Program-made: the position numbers and the translations under genes
Notes under the pieces: model-generated
Told to the model about the DNA's origin: nothing
The model's database searches: none
Seen by the model: only the letters and a program-made list of their open reading frames with translations
Shown here: piece by piece, positions 27,629 to 34,957 of the stretch
How positions within the stretch are numbered: position 1 is the stretch's first letter
Layout: each line of letters begins with the position of its first letter
Source of the DNA: JAJYIW01 sp963781665
Lineage (GTDB): Bacteria; Chloroflexota; Anaerolineae; Anaerolineales; Anaerolineaceae
Length of the DNA: 64,000 nt
Direction of reading: 5' to 3'
NCBI GenBank assembly: GCA_963781665.1
Contig: CAWAGA010000002.1
Location: 3,968,001-4,032,000, forward strand

Positions 27629-28399
27629 ATGCCATCCTGGGTAAATTTTATGTTAACCTCACGTCGAATCATTATTTCGATTGCCGTCCTGGTAATTGGA
27701 ATTGTAATGATCCGTCTGGGCTTCTGGCAGCTGGACCGGCTGCAACAACGGATCGCATCCAACGCCAGGGTCCTGGCTCAAATCAACGCTGCGCCGCTTA
27801 GTTTGAACACGCTTGGACCTGAGGAAGACCTGGCCAGCATGCAATACCGGACGATCACTGCTTCCGGGACTTATGATTTTTCCCAGCAAGTTATTCTGAC
27901 AAACCAGGGGTATAAGGATCAAATTGGCGCCCACCTGTTGACGCCATTAATTTTAACCGGCAGCAACCAGGCCATCCTGGTGGATAGAGGATGGATACCG
28001 CTTGCGGATGCAACCTCAAACGGAGCCGCAAAATATGACGAACCAGGTCAGCTGACCATCACTGGGATCATTCAATTGCAACAGCGCGAGCCAATCATCG
28101 GAATATCTGACCCGCAACTACCGGCCGGCCAGGATCGATTGCAAACCTGGATCGTGGTGAACCTTGACCGGATAAAAATGCAGGTCAAGGAGCCGCTGCT
28201 GCCCGTTTACATTCAGGTCACCCCGCCAAATCAAAATGATCATTTGCCTTTTCGGGTCGTATCCTCACCCGATTTAAGTAACGGACCCCATCTCAGCTAT
28301 GCCCTTCAATGGTTCTCTTTTACGATTATTCTTTTTGTTGGATATCCCCTGATCATGCGAAAACAATACCAGAATCGTTATAATAAGGTCGAATCATAG
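27629..28399 (+). CDS. SURF1-family cytochrome oxidase assembly protein
   Basis: A 256-residue protein with the typical plan of one helix at each end: 'IIISIAVLVIGIVMIRLGFWQLDRL' and 'LQWFSFTIILFVGYPLIM'. The family's 'GFWQLDR', 'GTYD' and 'VDRGWIP' motifs are visible. SURF1 helps insert heme a into cytochrome c oxidase subunit I, matching the adjacent heme A synthesis gene. GAGGTG lies before ATG 27629. Confidence 0.9.
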   Translation: MPSWVNFMLTSRRIIISIAVLVIGIVMIRLGFWQLDRLQQRIASNARVLAQINAAPLSLNTLGPEEDLASMQYRTITASGTYDFSQQVILTNQGYKDQIGAHLLTPLILTGSNQAILVDRGWIPLADATSNGAAKYDEPGQLTITGIIQLQQREPIIGISDPQLPAGQDRLQTWIVVNLDRIKMQVKEPLLPVYIQVTPPNQNDHLPFRVVSSPDLSNGPHLSYALQWFSFTIILFVGYPLIMRKQYQNRYNKVES

Positions 28400-28448
28400 A
28401 TCCGGCGCCTTTTCTTGACTGTCGTTTTACCAGAGAGGGAACTTGACA

Positions 28449-30272
28449 ATGGAAATTGGCATTTCAGAGATTGATACAGGGCAGATAACGAAACGATTTC
28501 GAAATCTGCTTTTGGCAACTGCAATTGCAACTTTATTGTTAATCATTATCGGATACGTTGTTCGCGTCACGAATTCATCTCTGGGCTGCCCAGATTGGCC
28601 AACCTGTTACGGACAATACGGATTGCCGGCGGGGATCAACGCTCAAATCCAATACCTTCACCGCATCGTCGCTTTCTTAGCCACCTTCCTGGTCTTGTTA
28701 GCCTCGGTGATCGCAGTTCGGAGTTATCGCTCTAAACAATTTATCACCATTCCTTTGTTTTCAGCGTCAGTTTTGATCCTGCTGGAAGTGATTTCGGGTA
28801 GCGAAGTGATTAAGATCACATTGCCGCAATTTCTGGGACTGATCCACCTGGCAATGGCCTTGACGATCCTGGCCCTGTTAATTTATGCAACTGTGCTGGC
28901 ATACTTTGATCAAATGGGGATTTAGCGGAAAATTCATCTATCATTTAGATCCTTATACGAAAAACTAACCCTGGCTGTTTTTACCGGCGTCTTTGTACTG
29001 ATGATTGATGGCGTTCTGATTATCAATAATCCCGGAAGTACCAACTGCACGTTCTGGCCGTTTTGCGTGAGCACCTCTGTCTGGACGATTGCCCTGGCCT
29101 GGCCGTCAGTATTGCATGGCTTGCTTGCCTTGGTGGTTATGGGATTATCAGGCTTCCTGTTCTTTACAGCCTGGCGTCATCAACGGAATCAACCATTGCT
29201 TTTATCTGCGGTTACCAGTACCACCTTGTTGTTTCTTGGGCAGGTTTTTATTGGATTATTAAAAGTTATCAGGAATTTCCCGGTTGATTTAATTGGAGTT
29301 CATGCCACAGTTACTGCTGCACTATGGGCTTCTGTTTGCGTGCTGGCAATTTCAGCCGGTGTCAAACCTGTGTCATGGATTGGTTCCCCCGAAGCAGATT
29401 TCAAGCACCGTGCCTTAGATTTCGTAAAACTGACAAAGCCGCTCATCGTGGTCCTGCTTCTGGTCACGACAGTCGCCGGAATGATCATCGGCGCTGAGCG
29501 CTTACCTTCGTTCTCGATCTTTGTTTGGACGATATTTGCAGGAGCCTTAGCGGCTGGTGGATCGAGCGCGATTAACCAATATATCGATCGTGATCTCGAT
29601 AAGAAGATGCAGAGGACTGCAAAAAGACCAGTGGCTGCAGGTCGTCTTTATCCGGCGGAAGGCCTGGCATTTGGCATTGCTCTTTGCCTGATTGCTTTTT
29701 TCCTTTTTGTCGGTTTTGTTAATTTATTAGCCGGCGTCCTGGCGTTAGCCGGAATAGTATATTATGTACTCGTCTATAGTATCTTGCTTAAGAAAGTTAC
29801 CGTACAAAATATCGTCATCGGGGGCGGGGCGGGTGCAATTCCCCCTTTGGTTGGTTGGGCTGCTGCAACCAATAGCCTCAATATACCCTCACTATTATTA
29901 TTTGCAATTGTCTTTTTCTGGACGCCGCCCCATTTTTGGGCTTTGGCTTTGGTGCGTGCCAATGATTATGCCCGGGCAGGAATTCCAATGCTGCCTGTCG
30001 TCAAAGGCGAACATCAAACTCGAGTGCAAATTTTTGTGTACACACTCGAATTGGTTGGTCTGACCTTGCTGTTGCCACTTTTCAAACTGGGTGGCAGCTT
30101 TTACCTTGTCTCTGCGATTGCTCTGGGCGGATTGTTAATATTTAACGCCTGGAATGTCCTGGCAAAAGGAGGGAATAAGACAGCCTGGAAAATGTATCGC
30201 TATTCCAGCATCTATCTTGCTCTACTTTTCTTTGCGATGGTCCTGGACGTGTTGTTTAGAAAACCGGGATAA
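28449..30272 (+). pseudogene. ctaA-ctaB: CtaA-CtaB fusion (heme A synthase + heme O synthase) with one in-frame TAG
   Basis: One frame runs from ATG 28449 to 30272 (about 607 codons) and is broken only by TAG at 28923-28925. The first half is CtaA, with heme-ligand histidines in 'YLHRIVAF', 'LIHLAMAL', 'VLHGLLAL' and 'IGVHATVT' and paired cysteine loops 'SSLGCPDWPTC' and 'GSTNCTFWPFC'. The second half is the farnesyltransferase CtaB/CyoE, with 'NQYIDRDLDKKMQRTAKRP' and 'YSILLKKVTVQNIVIGG'. The TAG sits in a loop between membrane segments four and five of CtaA. Everything on both sides looks functional. It may be a sequencing error, a true nonsense mutation or a pair of compensating indels, since the next frame over reads 'FSGKFIYHLDPY'. 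TTG 28443 is an alternative start. Confidence 0.85.
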
Positions 30273-30621
30273 AACCTATTGGAAGTCTTAAAAGGACTTT
30301 GCCTTTTTCCCACAATTCTTCCAGGCGATAATACTCGCGCTGGTCGGGCGAAAAAAGATGCACGACTACATCGCCGAAGTCCGTGATCAACCACCCACCT
30401 GCTGGAGATCCTTCGGATCGTCCTTTAATTCCAAATTGCTTATTAATCTCTTCGACAACTGCTGAAGAAAGACTATCCAACATGCGATCGCTGGTACCAG
30501 AACAGATTACGAAATAATCTGAAAATGAAGCGATTTCTTGGATATCCAGAAGCAGGATATCTTCCCCTTTTTTATCTTCGAGAACATTAACGATTGTCCG
30601 GGCTAGTTCGATTGCGTTCAG
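30256..30621 (-). CDS. rsfS: Ribosomal silencing factor RsfS
   Basis: Read on the minus strand the frame gives 'NAIELARTIVNVLEDKKGEDILLLDI', 'ASFSDYFVICSGTSDRMLDSL' and 'EGSPAGGWLITDFGDVVVHLFSPDQREYYRLEELW', a complete RsfS that binds ribosomal protein L14 and prevents subunit joining. The only in-frame start that keeps the conserved N-terminus is a CTG at 30621, with AGAGGTG upstream; the ATG at 30483 would remove a third of the domain. A one-base error near 30622 that hides a GTG start is also possible. It overlaps the end of ctaA-ctaB by 17 bases. Confidence 0.8.
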   Translation of the reverse strand: MNAIELARTIVNVLEDKKGEDILLLDIQEIASFSDYFVICSGTSDRMLDSLSSAVVEEINKQFGIKGRSEGSPAGGWLITDFGDVVVHLFSPDQREYYRLEELWEKGKVLLRLPIGFIPVF

Positions 30622-30707
30622 TCTTCACCTCTCAACATACTAAAAATCCTTTTAATTGAAATATAGCATTCTTTACCAATACCAACCAGGTAAGAATCGA
30701 TCGTTGT

Positions 30708-31307
30708 TTATATCGCAACTTGACTTCGTAGATTCAACGGGAAAGCCGAAATCGGTGTATATACAGGCCCACCTGGTAAAAGGTCACTTTTAAAGAGGAC
30801 CACGTTAGTTACCTCATAACTGCCTACTTTTCCAACGTTATAACCCAATAATATCCTGCCGATCCGTTGGATTTCGGCAGGCGAGGCGTTATGCGAAATA
30901 CGGGCCAGTGTCAGATGTGGAGAAAAGCCACGTTGTTCGGGACTATAACCCAACCTGATCGTTTCAGTCTCGACCCCTTTTTGTAAAGCCAATAATTGGG
31001 GTGATGAAGAAATCCCTACCCAAATGACCCGTGGACGTGAAGTCGTCGGGAAAGCACCAAAACCCTCGAAACTCAAATCGAAGTGATTATATCTGGCGAC
31101 CTCAGCCCTCATCATTTTTGATAATAGCTCAAGGGTGGTTGAAGATATTTCGCCTAAAAACTTCAAGGTGATGTGGATGTTTCCGGTTACGACCCAACGG
31201 ATAGCTTCACTTTTGGTTAAACTTTTGAGTTCCGCGTTGATTGCGCCTAATTCATCCTGGATAATCTTGGGGATTTCGATTGCGATAAACGCTCTAATCA
31301 CAGGCAT
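30708..31307 (-). CDS. thpR: RNA 2',3'-cyclic phosphodiesterase (LigT/ThpR family)
   Basis: A 199-residue member of the 2H phosphoesterase family with both His-x-Thr motifs, 'NIHITLKFLG' and 'FSPHLTLARI', in a duplicated fold starting 'MPVIRAFIAIEIP'. The family opens 2',3'-cyclic phosphates on RNA. A promoter-like TTGCTA (31337-31342, minus) and TATTTT (31314-31319) with a 17-base spacer lies six bases before the ATG, consistent with a leaderless mRNA. It is divergent from the 6S RNA gene. Confidence 0.9.
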   Translation of the reverse strand: MPVIRAFIAIEIPKIIQDELGAINAELKSLTKSEAIRWVVTGNIHITLKFLGEISSTTLELLSKMMRAEVARYNHFDLSFEGFGAFPTTSRPRVIWVGISSSPQLLALQKGVETETIRLGYSPEQRGFSPHLTLARISHNASPAEIQRIGRILLGYNVGKVGSYEVTNVVLFKSDLLPGGPVYTPISAFPLNLRSQVAI

Positions 31308-31406
31308 ATCATCAAAATATCATAAGTAGGCAGAATTAGCAAGTATTTTTTTGCAGGCAGTTTTATCACTCTATACATCTCATTTATTTTGTGGTATAAA
31401 AAATAT

Positions 31407-31581
31407 ACCCTGCTGTGATCGTGATGTTGCACCACCGGTTTTGAGCCAACACCCATCCAATGGGTCCTATCTCGTAGAAGAAACGCGATAGGCTTCTGCC
31501 AAGGCGAAACTTCTCGTCCGGACCCTTACCTGCGAAAGCAGGTTCAAAACTAAGCAGCACACGGCATGGCGGGGTTTTTTT
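31407..31581 (+). ncRNA. ssrS: 6S RNA (RNA polymerase-binding regulator)
   Basis: The sequence folds as 6S RNA does. The closing stem pairs 31408-31417 with 31565-31574, 31421-31423 with 31560-31562 and 31425-31430 with 31554-31559. A large central bubble follows, with GGTTTTGAGCC on the 5' side (31437-31447) and GGTTCAAAACT on the 3' side (31541-31551), motifs resembling those of known 6S RNAs. A small CCTGC-GAAA-GCAGG hairpin lies in the 3' strand of the bubble (31529-31542), and an outer terminal stem pairs GGGTCC 31462-31467 with GGACCC 31520-31525. It ends in seven T (31575-31581), so the closing stem doubles as terminator. A TATAAA at 31395-31400 is a fair -10. 6S RNA mimics an open promoter and holds the housekeeping polymerase. 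Short minus-strand frames across it are not genes. Confidence 0.8.
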
Positions 31582-31597
31582 ACTTAAAAAGAGAGTG

Positions 31598-31626
31598 TTG
31601 ACTTTTGTTTTTCGGAGTGGTACAAT
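31598..31626 (+). promoter_or_regulatory. Promoter TTGACT-17-TACAAT for the ribozyme-glnA transcript
   Basis: TTGACT at 31598-31603 and TACAAT at 31621-31626 are separated by exactly 17 bases, an excellent sigma-70-type match just after the 6S terminator. Transcription would start near 31633, about 48 bases before the predicted ribozyme cleavage site. Confidence 0.8.
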
Positions 31627-31679
31627 CCTTTCAATTAAAAACATGAACGATGGTTGACAATTGAATAGTCAGGAGAAAT

Positions 31680-31915
31680 AGCGGCTGAATCTCATCCTTG
31701 GGTGAGATGACGAGGTGGAGGTTCCTCTCTGCGAAGAGAGTGTTAACTCTGATGAAAATCAGAGAAAAATCGAAGATCAGCGGATGCCTCCGGAGTCTGA
31801 CCACGGGCTCCTTTCTCCCTTCCAAGAACGAGTGTGAGCTGAAAAACATCCGGCGACGGGTGCGATAAAGTAACACAGTGGTCAGGTTTGACCTGTTCTT
31901 ATGGAAGGGCTGCTA
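31680..31915 (+). ncRNA. glmS-class self-cleaving ribozyme in the leader of glnA
   Basis: Matches the glmS ribozyme part by part. The predicted cleavage site is A31680/G31681 (A|GCGGCTGA; usual form N|GCGCC). Helix P1 is 31689-31696 with 31701-31708. The invariant GACGAGG is at 31709-31715. GGAGG 31717-31721 pairs with CCTCC 31787-31791. ATCGAA at 31769-31774 leads into GCGGATGCCTCC, and TCAGC 31777-31781 pairs with GCTGA 31684-31688. The active-site pseudoknot is kept: loop CTGACCAC 31797-31804 pairs with GTGGTCAG 31878-31885. A GCGA-capped hairpin (31847-31862) corresponds to P4.1. Two extra hairpins (31725-31740, 31747-31764) are inserted in the core loop, and an added helix joins 31817-31829 with 31895-31909. 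The known family is activated by glucosamine-6-phosphate and normally sits before glmS; here glnA follows. Confidence 0.8.
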
Positions 31916-31933
31916 AGGTATATTTGTGATGTG

Positions 31934-31962
31934 GAGCATGCCCGAGCATGCTCTTTTATTTT
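31934..31962 (+). terminator. Intrinsic terminator between ribozyme and glnA
   Basis: GAGCATGC (31934-31941) pairs with GCATGCTC (31946-31953) around the loop CCGA, and the T-rich TTTTATTTT follows at 31954-31962. It lies only 28 bases before the glnA start codon, too close for a second promoter, so glnA expression must depend on read-through or on an attenuation switch. Confidence 0.85.
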
Positions 31963-31989
31963 AAGCACTTACTTTTTTTGGAGGTTATT

Positions 31990-33327
31990 ATGAATCAGGA
32001 TGATTTGCTGGCACGAGTCAAAGATGACGGCGTAAAATTTGTTTCTTATCAGTTCACTGATATCAACGGAACTGTAAAAAGCGTCGATGCCCCGGTCGAT
32101 CAGCTCCAAGGGGCACTGGAGGGCGGTATTTGGTTCGATGGTTCATCCGTTGAAGGATTCGCCCGAATCCAGGAGAGCGATATGCACCTTCGTATCGATC
32201 CCGATTCCTATGCAGTCCTTCCATGGACTCCTCCAGAGTTAAGAAGAGCCCGAGTATTTTGCGATATCTACCAACCAGATGGGGCTCCATTCCCCGGAGA
32301 TCCGCGTGGATTGTTAAAACGCACGCTTGAAAGCCTCAAAGAGCGAGGATGGGTTTATAACGTCGGGCCAGAGCCCGAATTCTTCCTTTTCAAGCGCAAT
32401 GGCACGGATAACGTTCATCCTGTCCCCCACGACGTTGGCGGCTATTTTGACTTCTCCCCCAATGATGAGGCAGTGCGGGTGCGAACCGAATTGATGGACG
32501 CTCTGGGATCAATGGGCCTCGACATTGAAGTCGGTCATCATGAGGTAGCTCTAGGACAGCACGAAATTGATTTCCGTTTCGCGGACGCTCTAAAAACAGC
32601 TGATAATGTACTGACCTTAAAATATACAGTCAAAGCAATTGCCGCCCAACATGGCCTGGTGGCATCTTTCATGCCCAAACCGGTTTTTGGGATCAATGGA
32701 TCGGGTATGCACTGCCATCAATCGTTATTCGATACCGCTGGCAATAACCTGTTCTACGATGAAAATGATGATTTCCACCTTTCGAAAATTGCTTATGGAT
32801 TTATTGCAGGGCAAATTAAACATGCGCGTGCCCTTGCTGCCATTGTCGCACCTTCAGTCAACTCCTATAAGCGATTAGTGCCTGGTTACGAAGCACCGGT
32901 CTATATTGGCTGGGCTCACATTAACCGTTCTGCTTTGATCCGTATTCCGCGCTACAATCCGGGATATGTCAAGAGCACCCGGGCCGAACTGCGTTTCCCA
33001 GACCCATCGACCAATCCCTACCTGGCTTTTTCAACCATGCTGGCCGCTGCCCTTGACGGTATTGATCACGACATCAATTGCCCGGCGCCATTAAATAATG
33101 TCAATGTTTACCATCTGTCGAGCGATGAGCGCAAGGCGATGGGTGTCCGGGAATTACCCGGATCTTTGGAAGAAGCGCTGACCGAGCTCGATAAGGATGA
33201 GGTCATAAAGAAGACCCTGGGAAAGGAGATTTACGAAGCATTTTGCCGGGCGCGCTATTCAGAGTGGGACGAATATCGCATCCATGTCACCGATTGGGAA
33301 GTAGAGCGCTACCTAGAAACAGCTTGA
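31990..33327 (+). CDS. glnA: Glutamine synthetase, type I
   Basis: A 445-residue glutamine synthetase, which makes glutamine from glutamate, ammonia and ATP. It shows 'GIWFDGSSVEGFARIQESDMHL' with the usual Asp and Ser, metal-site 'GPEPEFFLF', 'VGHHEVALGQHEIDFRF', the ATP-site 'FGINGSGMHCHQSLF' and 'RAELRFPDPSTNPYLAF'. The Tyr adenylylation loop of the enterobacterial type is not evident. ATG 31990 is chosen because GGAGG lies at 31980-31984; the frame also opens further upstream inside the terminator. It is preceded by a glmS-class ribozyme and an intrinsic terminator. Confidence 0.97.
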   Translation: MNQDDLLARVKDDGVKFVSYQFTDINGTVKSVDAPVDQLQGALEGGIWFDGSSVEGFARIQESDMHLRIDPDSYAVLPWTPPELRRARVFCDIYQPDGAPFPGDPRGLLKRTLESLKERGWVYNVGPEPEFFLFKRNGTDNVHPVPHDVGGYFDFSPNDEAVRVRTELMDALGSMGLDIEVGHHEVALGQHEIDFRFADALKTADNVLTLKYTVKAIAAQHGLVASFMPKPVFGINGSGMHCHQSLFDTAGNNLFYDENDDFHLSKIAYGFIAGQIKHARALAAIVAPSVNSYKRLVPGYEAPVYIGWAHINRSALIRIPRYNPGYVKSTRAELRFPDPSTNPYLAFSTMLAAALDGIDHDINCPAPLNNVNVYHLSSDERKAMGVRELPGSLEEALTELDKDEVIKKTLGKEIYEAFCRARYSEWDEYRIHVTDWEVERYLETA

Positions 33328-33366
33328 TCTCTATCGACCTCACCCCTAAAATTGTGAATATATTTC

Positions 33367-33394
33367 GCAGTCGCCATTGGAAAATGGCGACTGC
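33367..33394. terminator. Perfect 12-bp hairpin after glnA
   Basis: Bases 33367-33378 are the exact reverse complement of 33383-33394 around a GGAA loop. No T-tract follows, as with the hairpin at 11079-11111. It is the likely 3' boundary of the glnA transcript. Confidence 0.6.
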
Positions 33395-33420
33395 TGCGTT
33401 ACGAGTTATAGCAACTTTGA

Positions 33421-33426
33421 TATAAT
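33421..33426 (+). promoter_or_regulatory. TATAAT -10 element six bases before the TPR gene
   Basis: A perfect TATAAT ends six bases before ATG 33433, so the expected transcription start coincides with the start codon and the mRNA would be leaderless. No strong -35 element is visible. Confidence 0.5.
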
Positions 33427-33432
33427 CCATTT

Positions 33433-34854
33433 ATGGAGAATGGCCGTGATTATAATGTAATCGCATATATTACGATTCCATTATTAATTGCGCTTTTTTT
33501 TGACTTATCCCCTCTTCCTGTAAAATATATGGATAACCTTTCTGGTGCAAATCCAGCTGTAGGTTACCAAAACAACGAATTGCAGGCTGTCTACCTTCAA
33601 ACTGCTGCCAGCTTTTTCCCCTGGCGCGGTGACCTGTGGGAAAAAGCCGGCAGCCAGTATCTGGCTGCTGGAGATCTGGCGAATGCCATTCAGGCTTTTC
33701 AAAAAGCTGGTGCAGTGAATCAGCTTTCGTCACAGGGTAGAGTTGAGCTTGGTGATGCATTTTTTAAGAACGTTGAGATCGAAGAGGCTGTCACCACCTG
33801 GCAGAGTGCGCTAGATGAATCCGGGCCTTCCAACGATCTTTATTCAAGACTCTTACATGCATACGTGATCGATGAGAATTACCTGGCTGCTTTACATGTT
33901 ATTGGATCCTGGAATGGGTGGGAGCGGCAATCCGCTGGAGACATCTTCGAAACCGGGCTGTACCAGGCAACCAGAGACCCGGACCAGGCATCTGGGATCT
34001 TAACTCTGGCTGGTTCGATAGATCCTGATTTACGGGCTAATTTGCGGATTATCACAACTGCGATAAACGCCTCAAATGCAGATGACCCGCTGGCATATCG
34101 TCTGGTTTTAATCGGCAGGGCATTAGGCTCGATTGACCACTGGATGCTTGCAAAAAATGCATTTACCCAGGCCACAATCTTATCGCCAAATTATGCTGAA
34201 GGTTGGGCTTTTTTGAGTGAAGCCCAGGACCAGACCGGTAGTGATGGGCAGTCAGCCTTAGCAAAAGCCCTTTCGCTTAAACCTAATTCAACTTTAATCC
34301 AGGCAATGCAGGCGATCTTTTGGGAAAACCATGGTGAACCAGACTTAGCCCTCATTTACTTACACAAAATCGCCAACGAAGAGCCTGAAAACGGAATCTG
34401 GCAAGTAGAACTTGGTAATGCCCTGGTAAAAATAGGCGACCTTTCATCGGCGTTAACTTATTACCAACAAGCGGTGTCGATTGAACCTGATAACGCGACT
34501 TACTGGCGTGCATTAGCCGGATTTTCAATTTATTACAACGTCCAACCTGACGAAATAGGCCTGGCAGCCGCCAGACAGGCTGTTGCCCTTGATCCTATAA
34601 ATCCTGCAGGATTGGACATCCTGGGCCAATACTTTTTAATTTCCAAAGACCTATTATCTGCTGAGCGAATGTTTACCAGATCTCTGAAATCTAACCCGGC
34701 TTTCGCCCTCGCTCAATATCACCTCGGATTAACCTACCTTGAAGAAGGTGAAAAGGATGCTGCTTACCAGGCGTTAACGCTTTCAGCCAGCTTGGCTGAT
34801 GGTCAGCCACTAGGGGAACAAGCCAGGCGTATCCTGGATCAGAATTTTCCCTGA
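33433..34854 (+). CDS. Membrane-anchored TPR repeat protein
   Basis: A 473-residue protein with one N-terminal helix ('VIAYITIPLLIALFFDL') and a long array of tetratricopeptide repeats. Clear units are 'YLAAGDLANAIQAFQKAGAVN', 'VELGNALVKIGDLSSALTYYQQA' and 'FALAQYHLGLTYLEEGEKDAAYQAL'. TPRs mediate protein-protein contacts; the anchor places them outside the cell membrane. No ribosome-binding site is seen and a -10 element sits six bases upstream. Partners are unknown. Confidence 0.85.
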   Translation: MENGRDYNVIAYITIPLLIALFFDLSPLPVKYMDNLSGANPAVGYQNNELQAVYLQTAASFFPWRGDLWEKAGSQYLAAGDLANAIQAFQKAGAVNQLSSQGRVELGDAFFKNVEIEEAVTTWQSALDESGPSNDLYSRLLHAYVIDENYLAALHVIGSWNGWERQSAGDIFETGLYQATRDPDQASGILTLAGSIDPDLRANLRIITTAINASNADDPLAYRLVLIGRALGSIDHWMLAKNAFTQATILSPNYAEGWAFLSEAQDQTGSDGQSALAKALSLKPNSTLIQAMQAIFWENHGEPDLALIYLHKIANEEPENGIWQVELGNALVKIGDLSSALTYYQQAVSIEPDNATYWRALAGFSIYYNVQPDEIGLAAARQAVALDPINPAGLDILGQYFLISKDLLSAERMFTRSLKSNPAFALAQYHLGLTYLEEGEKDAAYQALTLSASLADGQPLGEQARRILDQNFP

Positions 34855-34900
34855 TCCTCCCGGACAAGTATGCTAAAATTGAAAATGAAGACGGTCCGCT

Positions 34901-34922
34901 GTTTGGTTAAAAAAAACCAAAC
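34901..34922. repeat. Inverted repeat with A6 loop
   Basis: GTTTGGTT (34901-34908) pairs with AACCAAAC (34915-34922) around a loop of six A. It lies between the TPR gene and the lipoprotein gene and has no T-tract, so it may be an mRNA-processing or weak termination signal. Confidence 0.45.
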
Positions 34923-34957
34923 CGCCAGCCCAATCCTTTCCGACGAGGAAATCTCCA

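Noticed and set aside
28923..28925. TAG read as pyrrolysine or another recoded residue
   Set aside because: TAG ends several normal genes here (for example at 5337, 47209 and 52138), no pyl genes are present, and CtaA is not a known recoded protein.
31384..31876. Two overlapping minus-strand open frames
   Set aside because: They lie antisense to the 6S RNA and ribozyme, match no family and have no ribosome-binding sites; the openness is a by-product of RNA gene composition.
31681..31915. Lysine riboswitch, RNase P RNA, tmRNA or SRP RNA as identity of the glnA leader
   Set aside because: The signature sequences of those RNAs are missing, while the glmS core motifs and its pseudoknot are present in order.
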